Shown here piece by piece: positions 28,270 through 37,499 of a stretch of DNA of 64,000 nt. The DNA comes from Shewanella sp. ANA-3 (lineage in GTDB: Bacteria > Pseudomonadota > Gammaproteobacteria > Enterobacterales > Shewanellaceae). Each line of letters opens with the position of its first letter. Within the stretch, counting starts at the first letter, position 1. The position numbers and the translations under genes were made by a program. The notes beneath the pieces were generated by a model. The model made no database searches. It was not told where the DNA came from and saw only the letters and a list, made by a program, of their open reading frames with translations. The stretch covers positions 3,286,001 to 3,350,000 of the forward strand of contig NC_008577.1 of NCBI RefSeq assembly GCF_000203935.1. The letters run 5' to 3'.

Positions 28270-28923
28270 TTAGAAAGTGTAACCCACGCTGACCATATAA
28301 ACCCATGGGTTAATATCGGTATCGAATACGTATTGATCAGTGCCCGCGGTGAATTTCACGTCGGTACTAATTTGTGCATACCAAACTGAAGCGTTAACTA
28401 ACCAGTTTTTATTCACTTGGTAATCTAAACCCACTTGTGCCGCTAAGCCCCAAGAAGTACTCATACTTAAATTACTCAAACCGAGTGATTTACCATGTGC
28501 ATTAAAATCATTGTCGAAAAAGTTAGTGTAGTTTACGCCAACGCCTACATATGGACGCAATTTAGATTGAGCATCACCAAAATAATATTGAGCCACTAAG
28601 GTCGGTGGTAACTGTTTAGTTTCAGCAATTTCACCAACGCCAGGTGCAGGTAATGAAACAGAGTGGCTAAAAGGTGTTGCCGCTAATAATTCGATACCGA
28701 AGTTGTCGGTCAACATATAACCGAAGTTCAAACCTAGCTGTGTATCATTATCGACTGAAAATTCACCTAAAGTTAACACGTTAGCGCTTGACTCATTTGG
28801 CGCAACAGTCACAGCACCAGCACGAACAATGATATCGCCCGCTTGATGGGCAGAAACAGAAGCAGAGAAACCAGCGGCTAACAGGGTGGCGGCGATCAGT
28901 GTAGAAACAGTAGTTTTATTCAT
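28270..28923 (-). CDS. ompW: Outer-membrane protein OmpW
   Basis: About 217 aa from the third of three consecutive ATGs (28923), which best fits the GGAG upstream; 28926 and 28929 are alternatives. The signal peptide is cleaved near SVSAHQAG. The mature protein is an eight-stranded beta-barrel of the OmpW family: LGLNFGYMLTDNFGIELLAA, LRPYVGVGVNYTNFF and a C-terminal VYMVSVGYTF ending in Phe as BAM substrates do. OmpW forms a hydrophobic channel. An FNR-type site lies about 95 bp upstream, which fits the known oxygen-linked control of ompW in enterics. Confidence 0.95.
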   Translation of the reverse strand: MNKTTVSTLIAATLLAAGFSASVSAHQAGDIIVRAGAVTVAPNESSANVLTLGEFSVDNDTQLGLNFGYMLTDNFGIELLAATPFSHSVSLPAPGVGEIAETKQLPPTLVAQYYFGDAQSKLRPYVGVGVNYTNFFDNDFNAHGKSLGLSNLSMSTSWGLAAQVGLDYQVNKNWLVNASVWYAQISTDVKFTAGTDQYVFDTDINPWVYMVSVGYTF

Positions 28924-29384
28924 CATCATACTCCATATGTACAACATAGGTTTTTGTTTTACATTACATCCTTAACAATTGACGCCTACACTGCCAGATA
29001 AATTCGTTTACCTTATTGATCCAAATCAAGATTAAGTGGTGATACTTATTTTGAGGTATAAGCCATGGGATCCGTGTCACGCTATCTAAACATTTATTGA
29101 TAATACCAGTTCATTTTTTGTGACTTACCGCATTCATTAGCCACAGCTAAATACCTCCACAAGGAGTAATTGCGTCATCGCGCCGCTTACAAAATATTTA
29201 CATCGGTTTTAAGAAAAACTCAGCCTATTGAGGTACAAGCGGGCATAAAAATAGGGAGGAATAAACTCGACACAGACTTCAATCAAGCCAGGAGTCATCA
29301 CTCTCAAACTCGTTTATCTAGTGAGCTTGATATGGGTTTGAGTCACTAACGGGTGAAGGAGTCTACCGTTAACGATTGATGCTC
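28924..29384. other. ompW upstream region
   Basis: 461 bp with no gene. It contains the FNR-type box at 29016-29029 and an AT-rich segment for the ompW promoter. It also contains a purine-rich stretch near 29240-29270 with no clear function. Confidence 0.5.
29016..29029. promoter_or_regulatory. Perfect FNR/EtrA-type box upstream of ompW
   Basis: TTGATCCAAATCAA matches the anaerobic consensus TTGAT-N4-ATCAA at every defined base. Its centre is about 100 bp before the ompW start. In Shewanella the FNR homologue is EtrA; binding here is inferred. Confidence 0.75.
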
Positions 29385-29972
29385 TTACTCGGCCAAAGTC
29401 AGGTGCGGATATTGCGAAAGCCAACCCTTTGCGGCAAGGCGCTGCTCAAACACCGCCAACGCACGCTTGGGATTATGGGTTAACTGCAAGGCAAATAATG
29501 AGGTTAAACCGAAGGGGGCGATGAGTTGTAAATTATCGGCGGAGGAAGATTCTGTGTTAGGCATATGTTCAAGATACACAGCGACAGCCGTTTCCTGCTC
29601 AGGCCAATAACACATCGCATCCTGTGTCGAGTGATAGGGATTATCCTGATTATTAAGGTGCATACGCGCTTGGTTTTTTACCGACCAAGGTAACTCTGGC
29701 GCCAGTGTATGTAGGTATGCTTCTATCGCCCTATCTCGCTCAGGACGAGTATCCAAGGGGCAATAGTAAATCAGATCGATATCGTTTAACGGACGCTGCT
29801 TAATATCATGCAATTTGTCCCACACCAGATTGCGGACAAACCCCGCCGCCAAGCACCACTGCGGCAAGGTATGCACTTGGGCGCATTGCTGCACCAATTC
29901 AAGCGCCCTCATCCGCCCCCGCTCTTGGCTTAACCAGGTGCGTAATAGTGCAGCTAATTCCGTTTCAGTCAT
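29385..29972 (-). CDS. Nucleotidyltransferase-like protein (NTP_transf_6 / DUF925 type)
   Basis: 195 aa. It has the compact nucleotidyltransferase pattern of the family: CLAAGFVRNLVWDKLH followed by PLNDIDLIYYCP, where DID is the probable metal-binding acidic pair. A conserved C-terminal segment reads IAPFGLTSLFALQL. No substrate is known for this family. It stands alone on the minus strand, between maiA and ompW. Confidence 0.85.
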   Translation of the reverse strand: MTETELAALLRTWLSQERGRMRALELVQQCAQVHTLPQWCLAAGFVRNLVWDKLHDIKQRPLNDIDLIYYCPLDTRPERDRAIEAYLHTLAPELPWSVKNQARMHLNNQDNPYHSTQDAMCYWPEQETAVAVYLEHMPNTESSSADNLQLIAPFGLTSLFALQLTHNPKRALAVFEQRLAAKGWLSQYPHLTLAE

Positions 29973-30070
29973 GCCTAAAGTCTACTGTAATATCAAACAC
30001 ATAAAAAATGATATCGACTCACACCACTTTGTAATCGGTTTCAGAGCACTTAGTTACAGTGAATCATGGG

Positions 30071-30721
30071 TTACACCGCGTCCGCTTGGCGCTCTGGCGC
30101 CGCATCCGCAAAGGCCGGCAACTGATTACACTCAGCCCATACCCGCATGATATTGGGGTACGGCGTTAAATCCACATTAAAACGCTGCGCGTTGTAAACC
30201 TGCGGTACTAAGCACAGATCCGCCAGCGTCACTTTGTCACCAAAGCAATAACGGCCACTATGGCGCGCAAGTTGAGTTTCGAGCGCCGCAAATCCGCTCG
30301 CCACCCAATGGTGATACCACGCGGTTTTGGCTTCTTCGTCAACGTTCAGCTTCTGAGTTAAATACTGCAATACCCGCAGGTTATTGAGTGGATGAATTTC
30401 ACAGGCGATGGTTAACGCCATGGCACGCACATGGGCACGTTCAAGCGCCGATGCAGGCAGCAGCGGCGTCTTTGGATAAAGTTCATCCAAATACTCGATA
30501 ATGGCGAGGGATTGGGATAAGGCATCACCATCCTGCTCATCATCGACCACTAAGGTCGGCACCAGCTCCTGCGGATTTAGGGCGATATAATCCGCCTTAT
30601 GCTGCTCGCCACCATCACGCACTAAATGCACCGACAACTGCTCGGCGCTCACGCCTTTAAGATTGAGGGCAATACGCACACGATAGGCGGCGCTAGAGCG
30701 CCAATAACCGTATAGTTTCAT
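30071..30721 (-). CDS. maiA: Maleylacetoacetate isomerase (zeta-class GST)
   Basis: 216 aa. It isomerises maleylacetoacetate to fumarylacetoacetate with glutathione in tyrosine breakdown. The N-terminal thioredoxin-like domain begins MKLYGYWRSSAAYRVRIALN; the usual zeta motif SSCxWR appears here as SSAAYR, with Ala in place of the active-site Cys, while the catalytic Ser pair is kept. NPQELVPTLVVDD and LAIIEYLDE match the glutathione site. It follows fahA by 84 bp with a terminator between them (30747-30771). Confidence 0.95.
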   Translation of the reverse strand: MKLYGYWRSSAAYRVRIALNLKGVSAEQLSVHLVRDGGEQHKADYIALNPQELVPTLVVDDEQDGDALSQSLAIIEYLDELYPKTPLLPASALERAHVRAMALTIACEIHPLNNLRVLQYLTQKLNVDEEAKTAWYHHWVASGFAALETQLARHSGRYCFGDKVTLADLCLVPQVYNAQRFNVDLTPYPNIMRVWAECNQLPAFADAAPERQADAV

Positions 30722-30746
30722 CTCACTCTGTCCTTATGTCATCCTG

Positions 30747-30771
30747 AAAAAAACGGGGCTAAAAGCCCCGT
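30747..30771 (-). terminator. Terminator between fahA and maiA
   Basis: On the minus strand: ACGGGGCT, loop TTT, AGCCCCGT followed by a run of seven T. It looks like a full rho-independent terminator placed inside an apparent two-gene operon. Confidence 0.85.
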
Positions 30772-30805
30772 CAATATTATCTGTCACTGTGTAAACACAA
30801 AAGCC

Positions 30806-31792
30806 TTACGCCTTGTACTCAACCACTTTTTGATCGATAGAACCAAAAATAGAGGCGCCATTATCATCAAGCATTTCGATGCGCACTGTGTCACCAAAAC
30901 GCATAAACGGCGTGCTTGCTTTGCCGTCGGCGATCACTTCGAGCATACGTTTCTCGGCCAAACAGCTTGAGCCGGCACTACGGTCATAGTTAGAAATCGT
31001 ACCAGAACCGATAATCGCGCCCGCGCCTAATGGACGGGTTTTAGCAACATGAGAAACTAACTGACTGAAGTTAAAGGTCATATCCACACCCGCATTCGGA
31101 CGTCCGAATAACTCGCCATTTAAATGGGTGATAAGCGGTAAATGCACCTTTGAATCTTCCCAGCGGTGGCCTAATTCATCTGGCGTGATGGCGACAGGAG
31201 AGAAGCTGCTCGAAGGTTTGGATTGGAAGAAACCAAACCCTTTGGCAAGCTCTGCGGGGATCAGGTTACGCAGTGACACATCGTTCACTAACATCAACAG
31301 CTTAATGTGCGCGGTAGCATTTTCAACGCTCACCCCCATAGGCACATCATCGGTGATCACGGCGATTTCCGATTCGAAATCGATGCCCCAGTCTTCGCTC
31401 GCCAGCGGGATATCCGCCTTTGGCGCGATAAAGCTGTCAGAGCCGCCTTGGTAAAACAGCGGATCGGTCCAGAAGGTTTCAGGCATTTCAGCGCCGCGCG
31501 CCTTACGGACTAATTCCACATGGTTGACATAGGCGCTACCATCAGCCCATTGGTACGCACGTGGCAAAGGTGATAAACATTTGGCTTCATCGAAGGCTTG
31601 CGCGTTCGGTAATTTGCCTTCGTTCAGCGCATCATACAATTCTTGCAATTGTGGCTTGAGCAGATCCCAACCATCGAGTAATTGTTGCATCGTGTGGGCA
31701 ATCGCGGGTACGGCAACCGTTTGAGTAAGATCGCGGCTCACTAACATCAGCTGGCCATCACGGCGACCATTGTTATAACTGGCAAGTTTCAT
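30806..31792 (-). CDS. fahA: Fumarylacetoacetate hydrolase
   Basis: 328 aa of the bacterial FAH family. It cleaves fumarylacetoacetate to fumarate and acetoacetate, the last step of tyrosine catabolism. The N-terminus MKLASYNNGRRDGQLMLVSRD is typical. Metal-binding acidic residues are in DWGIDFESEIAVITDD, and further family motifs are VSLRNLIPAELAKGFGFFQSKPSSS and PLGAGAIIGSGTISN. Its upstream region (31793-32130) is 338 bp and can hold its own promoter, so it need not depend on tyrR transcription. Confidence 0.95.
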   Translation of the reverse strand: MKLASYNNGRRDGQLMLVSRDLTQTVAVPAIAHTMQQLLDGWDLLKPQLQELYDALNEGKLPNAQAFDEAKCLSPLPRAYQWADGSAYVNHVELVRKARGAEMPETFWTDPLFYQGGSDSFIAPKADIPLASEDWGIDFESEIAVITDDVPMGVSVENATAHIKLLMLVNDVSLRNLIPAELAKGFGFFQSKPSSSFSPVAITPDELGHRWEDSKVHLPLITHLNGELFGRPNAGVDMTFNFSQLVSHVAKTRPLGAGAIIGSGTISNYDRSAGSSCLAEKRMLEVIADGKASTPFMRFGDTVRIEMLDDNGASIFGSIDQKVVEYKA

Positions 31793-32130
31793 ATCTGCTC
31801 CTGTGCTTCTACGGCTCGGCGGACTGCGCTTTTTTATCTATTTATGGTTAGCCGATACGCTCAGCTAACGGGAATGGGTGACAACGAGTGCGGGCAATCT
31901 AGCCTTTTTTGACTCGGCGTTAGGGTTTGCTGCGCGTAGAAATACCCGAAGCGACGGCGGATTCCTATAGCGTGAGCAAAATCACATTTCACCCTATTAT
32001 TTCACATTTTGTAAACTAATCATTACGTTTCATACCCTGCTGCCGCTTGTCACTATTTCGCAGAACGATATGGTGAAAAAGTCGGCAACAAAGTGGAACG
32101 ATACTGTTACATCCTAAGCTTAAAGCAAAA
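31793..32130. other. Intergenic region between fahA and tyrR
   Basis: 338 bp without a gene. A partial TyrR-like half site TGTAAA-N6-ATTACG lies at 32010-32027, but its right half is poor. No perfect copy of the TTTACG-N4-CGTAAA palindrome is present. It probably carries the fahA promoter. Confidence 0.45.
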
Positions 32131-33669
32131 TTACTTTGGCTTGGCTATCTTGTATTCCCTGAGTTTGTTGGCGATGGCCGTGTGGGACACCCCTAATTTT
32201 TTCGCCAATTGGCGAGTACTGGGGTAAGCCGGATATAAGCGGCGCAGCAAGCTGGCCTCAAATTGCTTCATCGCATCATCGAGATTGCCTTCGAAGGCAT
32301 TATCGAAATAGCCAAAACCTTCGGCGTAGGATGGCAACTTAAGTTGCTCAACGGTCAACTCGCCCGAACCGTCCCACATAGATACCGCCCTAAAGACTGC
32401 ATTCTTAAGCTGACGCACGTTACCCGGCCAAGCATAGGTTAAGAGATGATCGCGACATTGGGCCGAAATTCGTCTCACAGGGCTCGAGAGTTGCTGACTG
32501 TAGTGCTCGAGGAACATCTCCGTCAGCGGAATGATATCGACTTTGCGCTCGCGCAGTGACGGAATATGGTAGCTAAGAACATGGATGCGATAATACAAAT
32601 CTTCCCTAAACTCACCGGTTTGGCACAGCTCGGCTAAGTTTTTCTGGGTCGAGCAGATGATCCGCACATCGGCGCGAACTTCTTCGTCGCCACCAATGCG
32701 TCTAAAGGTGCCATCCTGTAATAACCGTAGCAGTTTAACCTGCGCCGCCTTGGACATTTCAGCTACTTCATCGAGAAACACTGTGCCGCCCTTTGCCTCT
32801 TCAAAAAAGCCGCGCTTAATGACTTTGCCTTGGCTAACGTAGCCAAAGAGTTCCTCTTCGGCGGCGCTATCGGGCAGTGCCGCACAGTTAATAGCGATAA
32901 AAGGTTTCTCGCGGCGCATGCTGGCATCATGGCTGGCTCTGGCCATAAGCTCTTTGCCCGTACCAGTCTCGCCGGTGATTAATAGCGGCGCATCGAGCTG
33001 CGCCATCCGGCGAGCTTGTTTCAGCACTTCTTTCATCTTGTCGCTGCTGGCTAACACATTTTCAAAGCCCGCGGTTTGATTTTGCAGTGCATTGAATTGC
33101 TTGCCGACCCGCGCCGGCGATTTAAGCGATACGACTGCGCCCACGAGGATGGTCTTGTCATCCTCATCGGGTAAGTAAATCGGTAACATTTCGGCCAGAT
33201 ATTCGTTTTGACCGATATTGACCCGCGCCGCCTGTGGCAACACTTGGCTCTCACTGAGCCAGCGACTGAAGTTAAATCCTTGCACCCAATGGTTTAAGGA
33301 CTCATCGAGCACTTCGTGCTCTCCCATGCCCATATTGAGTAGCGCCGACTCGTTGACGATACGAATGCGCGCCTTCACGTCGATGGAGAACACTGAGTCA
33401 GGGAGGGTTTTGAGTAGGGTTTTTAAGGCGTAGTGTTCCTGCTCCGAAGGCATAAACGACACAGTTCGCACATCGTGAACACTCTCCACTTTGCGGATCT
33501 GCGGCATCAAGGCACTTAAGGTATCAAAACTGACCTCGGCAAATTGCAGGTAGAGAAAGCCCTGGTTACTGGCATCGATAGCGATGAGATTAATGCCATA
33601 ACGTTCTAACACGACTAAGATGTCTTTCGCTAAACCCACGCGATCTTGACAGCTAACTTCCAAGCGCAT
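32131..33669 (-). CDS. tyrR: Transcriptional regulator TyrR
   Basis: 512 aa. The ACT domain (about 1-75; MRLEVSCQDRVGLAKDILVV) binds aromatic amino acids. A PAS segment follows (FSIDVKARIRIVNESALL). The AAA+ domain has GETGTGKELMARASHD (Walker A), GGTVFLDEVAEM (Walker B) and RRIGGDEEVRADVRIICST; the GAFTGA loop needed to contact sigma-54 is replaced (GYVSQGKVIKRG), as expected for TyrR working with sigma-70. The C-terminal helix-turn-helix reads TRQLAKKLGVSHTAIANKLREY. It lies between phhAB and fahA-maiA. The palindrome at 33790 lies 121 bp before its start, so autoregulation is plausible. Confidence 0.96.
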   Translation of the reverse strand: MRLEVSCQDRVGLAKDILVVLERYGINLIAIDASNQGFLYLQFAEVSFDTLSALMPQIRKVESVHDVRTVSFMPSEQEHYALKTLLKTLPDSVFSIDVKARIRIVNESALLNMGMGEHEVLDESLNHWVQGFNFSRWLSESQVLPQAARVNIGQNEYLAEMLPIYLPDEDDKTILVGAVVSLKSPARVGKQFNALQNQTAGFENVLASSDKMKEVLKQARRMAQLDAPLLITGETGTGKELMARASHDASMRREKPFIAINCAALPDSAAEEELFGYVSQGKVIKRGFFEEAKGGTVFLDEVAEMSKAAQVKLLRLLQDGTFRRIGGDEEVRADVRIICSTQKNLAELCQTGEFREDLYYRIHVLSYHIPSLRERKVDIIPLTEMFLEHYSQQLSSPVRRISAQCRDHLLTYAWPGNVRQLKNAVFRAVSMWDGSGELTVEQLKLPSYAEGFGYFDNAFEGNLDDAMKQFEASLLRRLYPAYPSTRQLAKKLGVSHTAIANKLREYKIAKPK

Positions 33670-33789
33670 AATGACTGATATTCCCTATTTTGATTCGAAT
33701 TCTGGGATAAACCGTGCAGAGCTATTATCTCGAGGTTAATGCCCTTAGGCTTGGCCTCGTAAGACATTCGTTTGATGATGCCTCTATAG

Positions 33790-33805
33790 TTTACGCAAAC
33801 GTAAA
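33790..33805. promoter_or_regulatory. 16-bp palindrome TTTACGCAAACGTAAA upstream of tyrR
   Basis: Same TTTACG/CGTAAA arms as the site before the valine/isoleucine operon, differing at one central base. It lies between the phhAB terminator and tyrR. Confidence 0.75.
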
Positions 33806-33894
33806 AGGCAGGATAAATAGCTGGGCGTGTATACGTTAGAAGGTTACGCTCAAAGTGGCAAGTCTAGTTTACAGCGTATTTGTAACAGGAAGAA

Positions 33895-33931
33895 AAAATC
33901 AGCGCTAACACACAATTAAAGCGCTGATTTT
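33895..33931 (-). terminator. Terminator of the phhAB operon
   Basis: On the minus strand AATCAGCGCT pairs with AGCGCTGATT around a 13-base loop, and the sequence continues into TTTTTTC. It begins about 15 bp after the phhB stop. Confidence 0.82.
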
Positions 33932-33944
33932 AAAATTGAATTTT

Positions 33945-34283
33945 TTAATCTAACAACTGGTCGGTCTTGGCTGCCATGATGAAGTCATTCTTATGCAGGC
34001 CCTTGATTGAGTGTGACCACCAAGTCACTGTCACCTTGCCCCACTCGGTTAAAATGCCTGGGTGGTGGAATTCCTCTTCGGCCAGATCCGCTAACTTATT
34101 GGTAAACGCCATCGCTAACTTAAAGTTTTTAAACTTATAAACCCGTTCCAATTGCATGATGCCATCACGCACTTGCACGCCCCAATCGGGGACCATGCGG
34201 ATAAGTTCGGCCAATTCTGCATCGGTCACTTTCGGCGCATCGGCTTGGCAAGCTTCACATTTCATTTGGGTTAACGCTGTCAT
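33945..34283 (-). CDS. phhB: 4a-hydroxytetrahydrobiopterin dehydratase
   Basis: 112 aa from the ATG at 34283, which has GAGGAG five bases upstream; the longer frame from 34316 lacks a site. It regenerates the pterin cofactor used by PhhA. Family motifs are [40 protein letters not shown] and [16 protein letters not shown]. It follows phhA by 82 bp and ends at the operon terminator. Confidence 0.96.
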   Translation of the reverse strand: MTALTQMKCEACQADAPKVTDAELAELIRMVPDWGVQVRDGIMQLERVYKFKNFKLAMAFTNKLADLAEEEFHHPGILTEWGKVTVTWWSHSIKGLHKNDFIMAAKTDQLLD

Positions 34284-34365
34284 ACATACTCCTCTTGGCA
34301 ACATTAGGGAGATCAATCCGTTGCCCTTATTACGCTTTATTCAATTCGTTTTTAACGGTCAGCCA

Positions 34366-35181
34366 TTAGCTGGCTTTCTTGGTCTTGGGCGGATACTTAG
34401 GGGCAAATAAGCCTAACTGACGCGCCTTAGCCACATAGGCCATGATGTCCATCTTGGCGATTTCATCCAGCATATCAATATGTTCAATCACATAATAAAT
34501 CGGCTGCATAATATCGATACGGTAAGGCGTGCGCAGCACATCTAAGAGATCGAAGGGCTTACGCTCCGGCACTTGGCTTTCCATGGCATACAAGGTTTCG
34601 CCGGGAGAGCTTAAAATACCGCCGCCGTAGATACACAATTCGCCATCTTGAGGTTTGAGTAAGCCAAATTCGACGGTAAACCAATACAGGCGCGCTAAAA
34701 AGACGCGGTCTTCTTTGCTGGCATTTAAGCCCAATTGACCATAGATATGGGAAAAATGGGCGAAAGAAGGATTGGTCAGCAAGGGGCAATGGCCAAAGAT
34801 CTCATGGAAAATATCCGGCTCTTGCAGGTAATCAAACTCTTCCTTACGGCGGATAAAGGTCGCAACCGGAAATTCCTTGTTGGCCAATAACTCAAAGAAG
34901 CGGCCAAAGGAAATCAAGGCCGGCACGGCAGCGGTTTTCCATCCAGTAGTGGCTTGCAATACTTTGTCTATCTCCGCCAATTGTGGAATGCGGTCCTTCG
35001 GCATCGCCAAGGCAGCAAGCCCTTGAAGATATTCCTTACAGGCACGCCCCGGTAGCTTCACCGCTTGGCGAGCATATAATTGGCTCCAAATATCATGTTC
35101 TTCCTGCGGGTAATGGATATACCCTGAATCATCTGCACTTCGCGCAACATAGGGCGCAGTGTGTGCTATCTCTTTAGTCAT
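34366..35181 (-). CDS. phhA: Phenylalanine 4-monooxygenase
   Basis: 271 aa from ATG 35181 (GAAGTG six bases upstream); the GTG at 35190 would add three residues. It hydroxylates phenylalanine to tyrosine using O2, Fe(II) and tetrahydropterin. The iron ligands are the two His in DIFHEIFGHCPLLTN and the Glu in YWFTVEFGLL. The core motif IYGGGILSSPGETLYAM is also present. It is a bacterial catalytic-domain-only form without the regulatory ACT domain of animal enzymes. A palindrome related to the tyrR site lies about 95 bp upstream. Confidence 0.97.
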   Translation of the reverse strand: MTKEIAHTAPYVARSADDSGYIHYPQEEHDIWSQLYARQAVKLPGRACKEYLQGLAALAMPKDRIPQLAEIDKVLQATTGWKTAAVPALISFGRFFELLANKEFPVATFIRRKEEFDYLQEPDIFHEIFGHCPLLTNPSFAHFSHIYGQLGLNASKEDRVFLARLYWFTVEFGLLKPQDGELCIYGGGILSSPGETLYAMESQVPERKPFDLLDVLRTPYRIDIMQPIYYVIEHIDMLDEIAKMDIMAYVAKARQLGLFAPKYPPKTKKAS

Positions 35182-35504
35182 AAAATTCACTTCATGGCTG
35201 ACGCTAATGCCTCCATAGTGATCTAAGCCTCGATTTTTGTTAACTCCCTCACAGTTTATTGTTTACGCGATAATGTGACGCAAACGTAAAGCAAATATTA
35301 CAAAGCATTTAAAACCCTTGGTGGATCCAAATCGGATCTGAGCCTGACTGCTAGCAAACCTTGACACTGCCGCTCAAAAATGACGACGATAGACTGATAA
35401 TATGCAGAAAAACCGACAAATTTCGGTGTTTGCAAATGGCTTTTCTGCGTGGGTCATTTACAATATTGCCCAATAACCGCCTCTCCTTAATCTGAAGGTT
35501 CGCA
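35182..35504. promoter_or_regulatory. Divergent promoter region phhA / galU
   Basis: 323 bp between divergent phhA and galU. It holds the palindrome-like site at 35275-35290 on the phhA side. No gene is seen. The galU side is AT-rich with an AAGG site before its ATG. Confidence 0.55.
35275..35290. promoter_or_regulatory. Diverged copy of the TTTACG-N4-CGTAAA site upstream of phhA
   Basis: GTGACGCAAACGTAAA: the right arm and centre equal the tyrR copy and the left arm differs at two bases. A further TTTACGCG half-site lies just before it at 35262-35269, so two regulator dimers could bind side by side. Confidence 0.6.
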
Positions 35505-36413
35505 ATGAAACAACATCAAATTCGTAAAGCCGTTATTCCCGTCGCTGGACTTGGCACTCGTATGCTTCCTGCGACCAAGGCAATTCCTAAGGAAATGCTA
35601 CCCGTTGTTGATAAACCCTTGATCCAATATGTGGTTAGTGAAGCCATTGATGCGGGTATCAAAGAAATTGTCCTCGTGACCCACGCAAGTAAAAACTCTA
35701 TCGAAAACCATTTCGACACCAGTTTTGAATTAGAAGCGCAATTAGAGCGCCGCGTGAAGCGTCAATTACTCGAAGCGGTACAATCCATTTGCCCAAAAGA
35801 CGTGACAGTGATCAGCGTGCGTCAATCCCAAGCTAAAGGCTTAGGCCATGCGATTTTATGTGCCAAATCCGTTGTAGGTGATGCGCCGTTTGCCGTGTTG
35901 TTGCCGGATGTGATTATCGATGATGCCAGCTGCAACCTGAAAACCGACAACTTGGCCGCCATGGTGAGCCTGTTTGATGAAACCCAAGTGGGCCAAATCA
36001 TGGTTGAAGGCGTACCACATCATTTAGTGAACCAATATGGTATTGCGGATGTGAATGGCCACGATCTACAACCTGGTGAGTCAGAGCCATTGGTCGAACT
36101 CGTTGAAAAGCCACCGGTTGACGAAGCACCGTCTAACTTAGCCGTGGTGGGTCGTTACGTGTTGCCCGCTGCGATTTGGCCACTGCTGGCTAAAACCCCT
36201 GCAGGCGCGGGTGATGAAATCCAGTTAACCGACGCCATTGCGATGTTGATGAAACAAGAAACCGTAAACGCTTACTACATGCAAGGTAAGAGTCATGACT
36301 GCGGTAACAAGCAAGGCTATATGCGCGCTAACGTGGAATACGCCCTGCGCCACAGCGAAATCGGTGAAGATTTTGCGCAATATTTAAAAACAGTCGTAAA
36401 AGGAATTAAATAA
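35505..36413 (+). CDS. galU: UTP-glucose-1-phosphate uridylyltransferase
   Basis: 302 aa. It makes UDP-glucose from UTP and glucose-1-phosphate for surface polysaccharides. The N-terminal nucleotide-binding signature is [20 protein letters not shown], and the later motifs [15 protein letters not shown] and [20 protein letters not shown] are characteristic. The stop codon overlaps the start of galE as TAATG (36411-36415), so the two are translationally coupled. Confidence 0.97.
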   Translation: MKQHQIRKAVIPVAGLGTRMLPATKAIPKEMLPVVDKPLIQYVVSEAIDAGIKEIVLVTHASKNSIENHFDTSFELEAQLERRVKRQLLEAVQSICPKDVTVISVRQSQAKGLGHAILCAKSVVGDAPFAVLLPDVIIDDASCNLKTDNLAAMVSLFDETQVGQIMVEGVPHHLVNQYGIADVNGHDLQPGESEPLVELVEKPPVDEAPSNLAVVGRYVLPAAIWPLLAKTPAGAGDEIQLTDAIAMLMKQETVNAYYMQGKSHDCGNKQGYMRANVEYALRHSEIGEDFAQYLKTVVKGIK

Positions 36414-37426
36414 TGACGATTTTAGTGACCGGAGGCGCCGGTTATATCGGCACTCATACCGTAGTGGAATTACTCAATGCGGGGAGTGAAGTGATTGTAT
36501 TAGACAACCTGTCTAATTCAAGCATCGAAGCCCTTAACCGTGTCGAGCGCATTACCGGCAAAGCGGTCACTTTTTACCAAGGCGATATTCTCAACAAGGC
36601 CTTACTGCAGAAAGTCTTTAGCGACCATAACATCGATGCTGTTATCCATTTTGCAGGATTAAAAGCCGTTGGTGAGTCAGTCGCTAAACCGCTGAAATAC
36701 TATGAGAATAACGTGACTGGCACCTTAATTCTTTGCCAAGTGATGGCAGAGTTTAAGGTGAAAAACCTCGTCTTTAGTTCTTCTGCTACTGTGTATGGCG
36801 ACCCTGCCAGCCTACCGATTACCGAAGATTTTCCCACGGGCGCCACTAACCCCTACGGTCAATCTAAGTTGATGGTGGAGCATATACTGGCGGATTTACA
36901 CCATAGCGATCCGAGTTGGAATATCGCCCGTTTACGTTACTTCAACCCTGTTGGCGCCCATGCCAGCGGCTTGATTGGCGAAGATCCTAACGATATTCCA
37001 AATAACTTGATGCCATTTATCGCGCAGGTAGCAGTCGGTAAACGCGAAGCGTTAAGTGTGTTTGGCAATGATTATCCAACCCACGATGGTACTGGCGTTC
37101 GCGACTATATCCACGTGGTGGATTTAGCCCTTGGACACCTCAAAGCCATTGAAAAACTGACCACTAAACCAGGACTTGTCACCTATAACCTAGGTACAGG
37201 CCAAGGCTACAGTGTGCTCGATATGGTCAAGGCCTTTGAAAAGGCCTGTGGTAAGTCGATTGCCTATCAAATTGCGCCGCGTCGTCCAGGCGACATTGCC
37301 GCCTGCTATGCAAACCCAGATCATGCTAAAACCGATCTGGGCTGGCAGGCGACTCACAGCCTAGAAGATATGGCGAACAGCAGTTGGCATTGGCAATCAA
37401 CCAATCCAAATGGTTATAAAGGCTAA
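36413..37426 (+). CDS. galE: UDP-glucose 4-epimerase
   Basis: 337 aa, standard length. It interconverts UDP-glucose and UDP-galactose with tightly bound NAD. It has an extended SDR fold with [16 protein letters not shown] at the N-terminus, [13 protein letters not shown], the catalytic Ser in FSSSATVYG and the Tyr/Lys in NPYGQSKLM. Together with galU it supplies precursors for envelope sugars. A hairpin terminator follows immediately. Confidence 0.97.
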   Translation: MTILVTGGAGYIGTHTVVELLNAGSEVIVLDNLSNSSIEALNRVERITGKAVTFYQGDILNKALLQKVFSDHNIDAVIHFAGLKAVGESVAKPLKYYENNVTGTLILCQVMAEFKVKNLVFSSSATVYGDPASLPITEDFPTGATNPYGQSKLMVEHILADLHHSDPSWNIARLRYFNPVGAHASGLIGEDPNDIPNNLMPFIAQVAVGKREALSVFGNDYPTHDGTGVRDYIHVVDLALGHLKAIEKLTTKPGLVTYNLGTGQGYSVLDMVKAFEKACGKSIAYQIAPRRPGDIAACYANPDHAKTDLGWQATHSLEDMANSSWHWQSTNPNGYKG

Positions 37427-37432
37427 GCGTCT

Positions 37433-37464
37433 AAATGGCTTGCGGTAACTCCCAAGCCATTTTT
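37433..37464 (+). terminator. Terminator after galE
   Basis: AAATGGCTTG (37433-37442) pairs with CAAGCCATTT (37453-37462) around a ten-base loop, followed by further T. Confidence 0.78.
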
Positions 37465-37499
37465 ATTATCCCTTATCACAATTAAACTCCGTAAGACCT

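Noticed and set aside
32010..32027. TyrR-box candidate TGTAAA-N6-ATTACG upstream of fahA
   Set aside because: The right half matches TTTACA at only about half its positions, too weak to list as a site.
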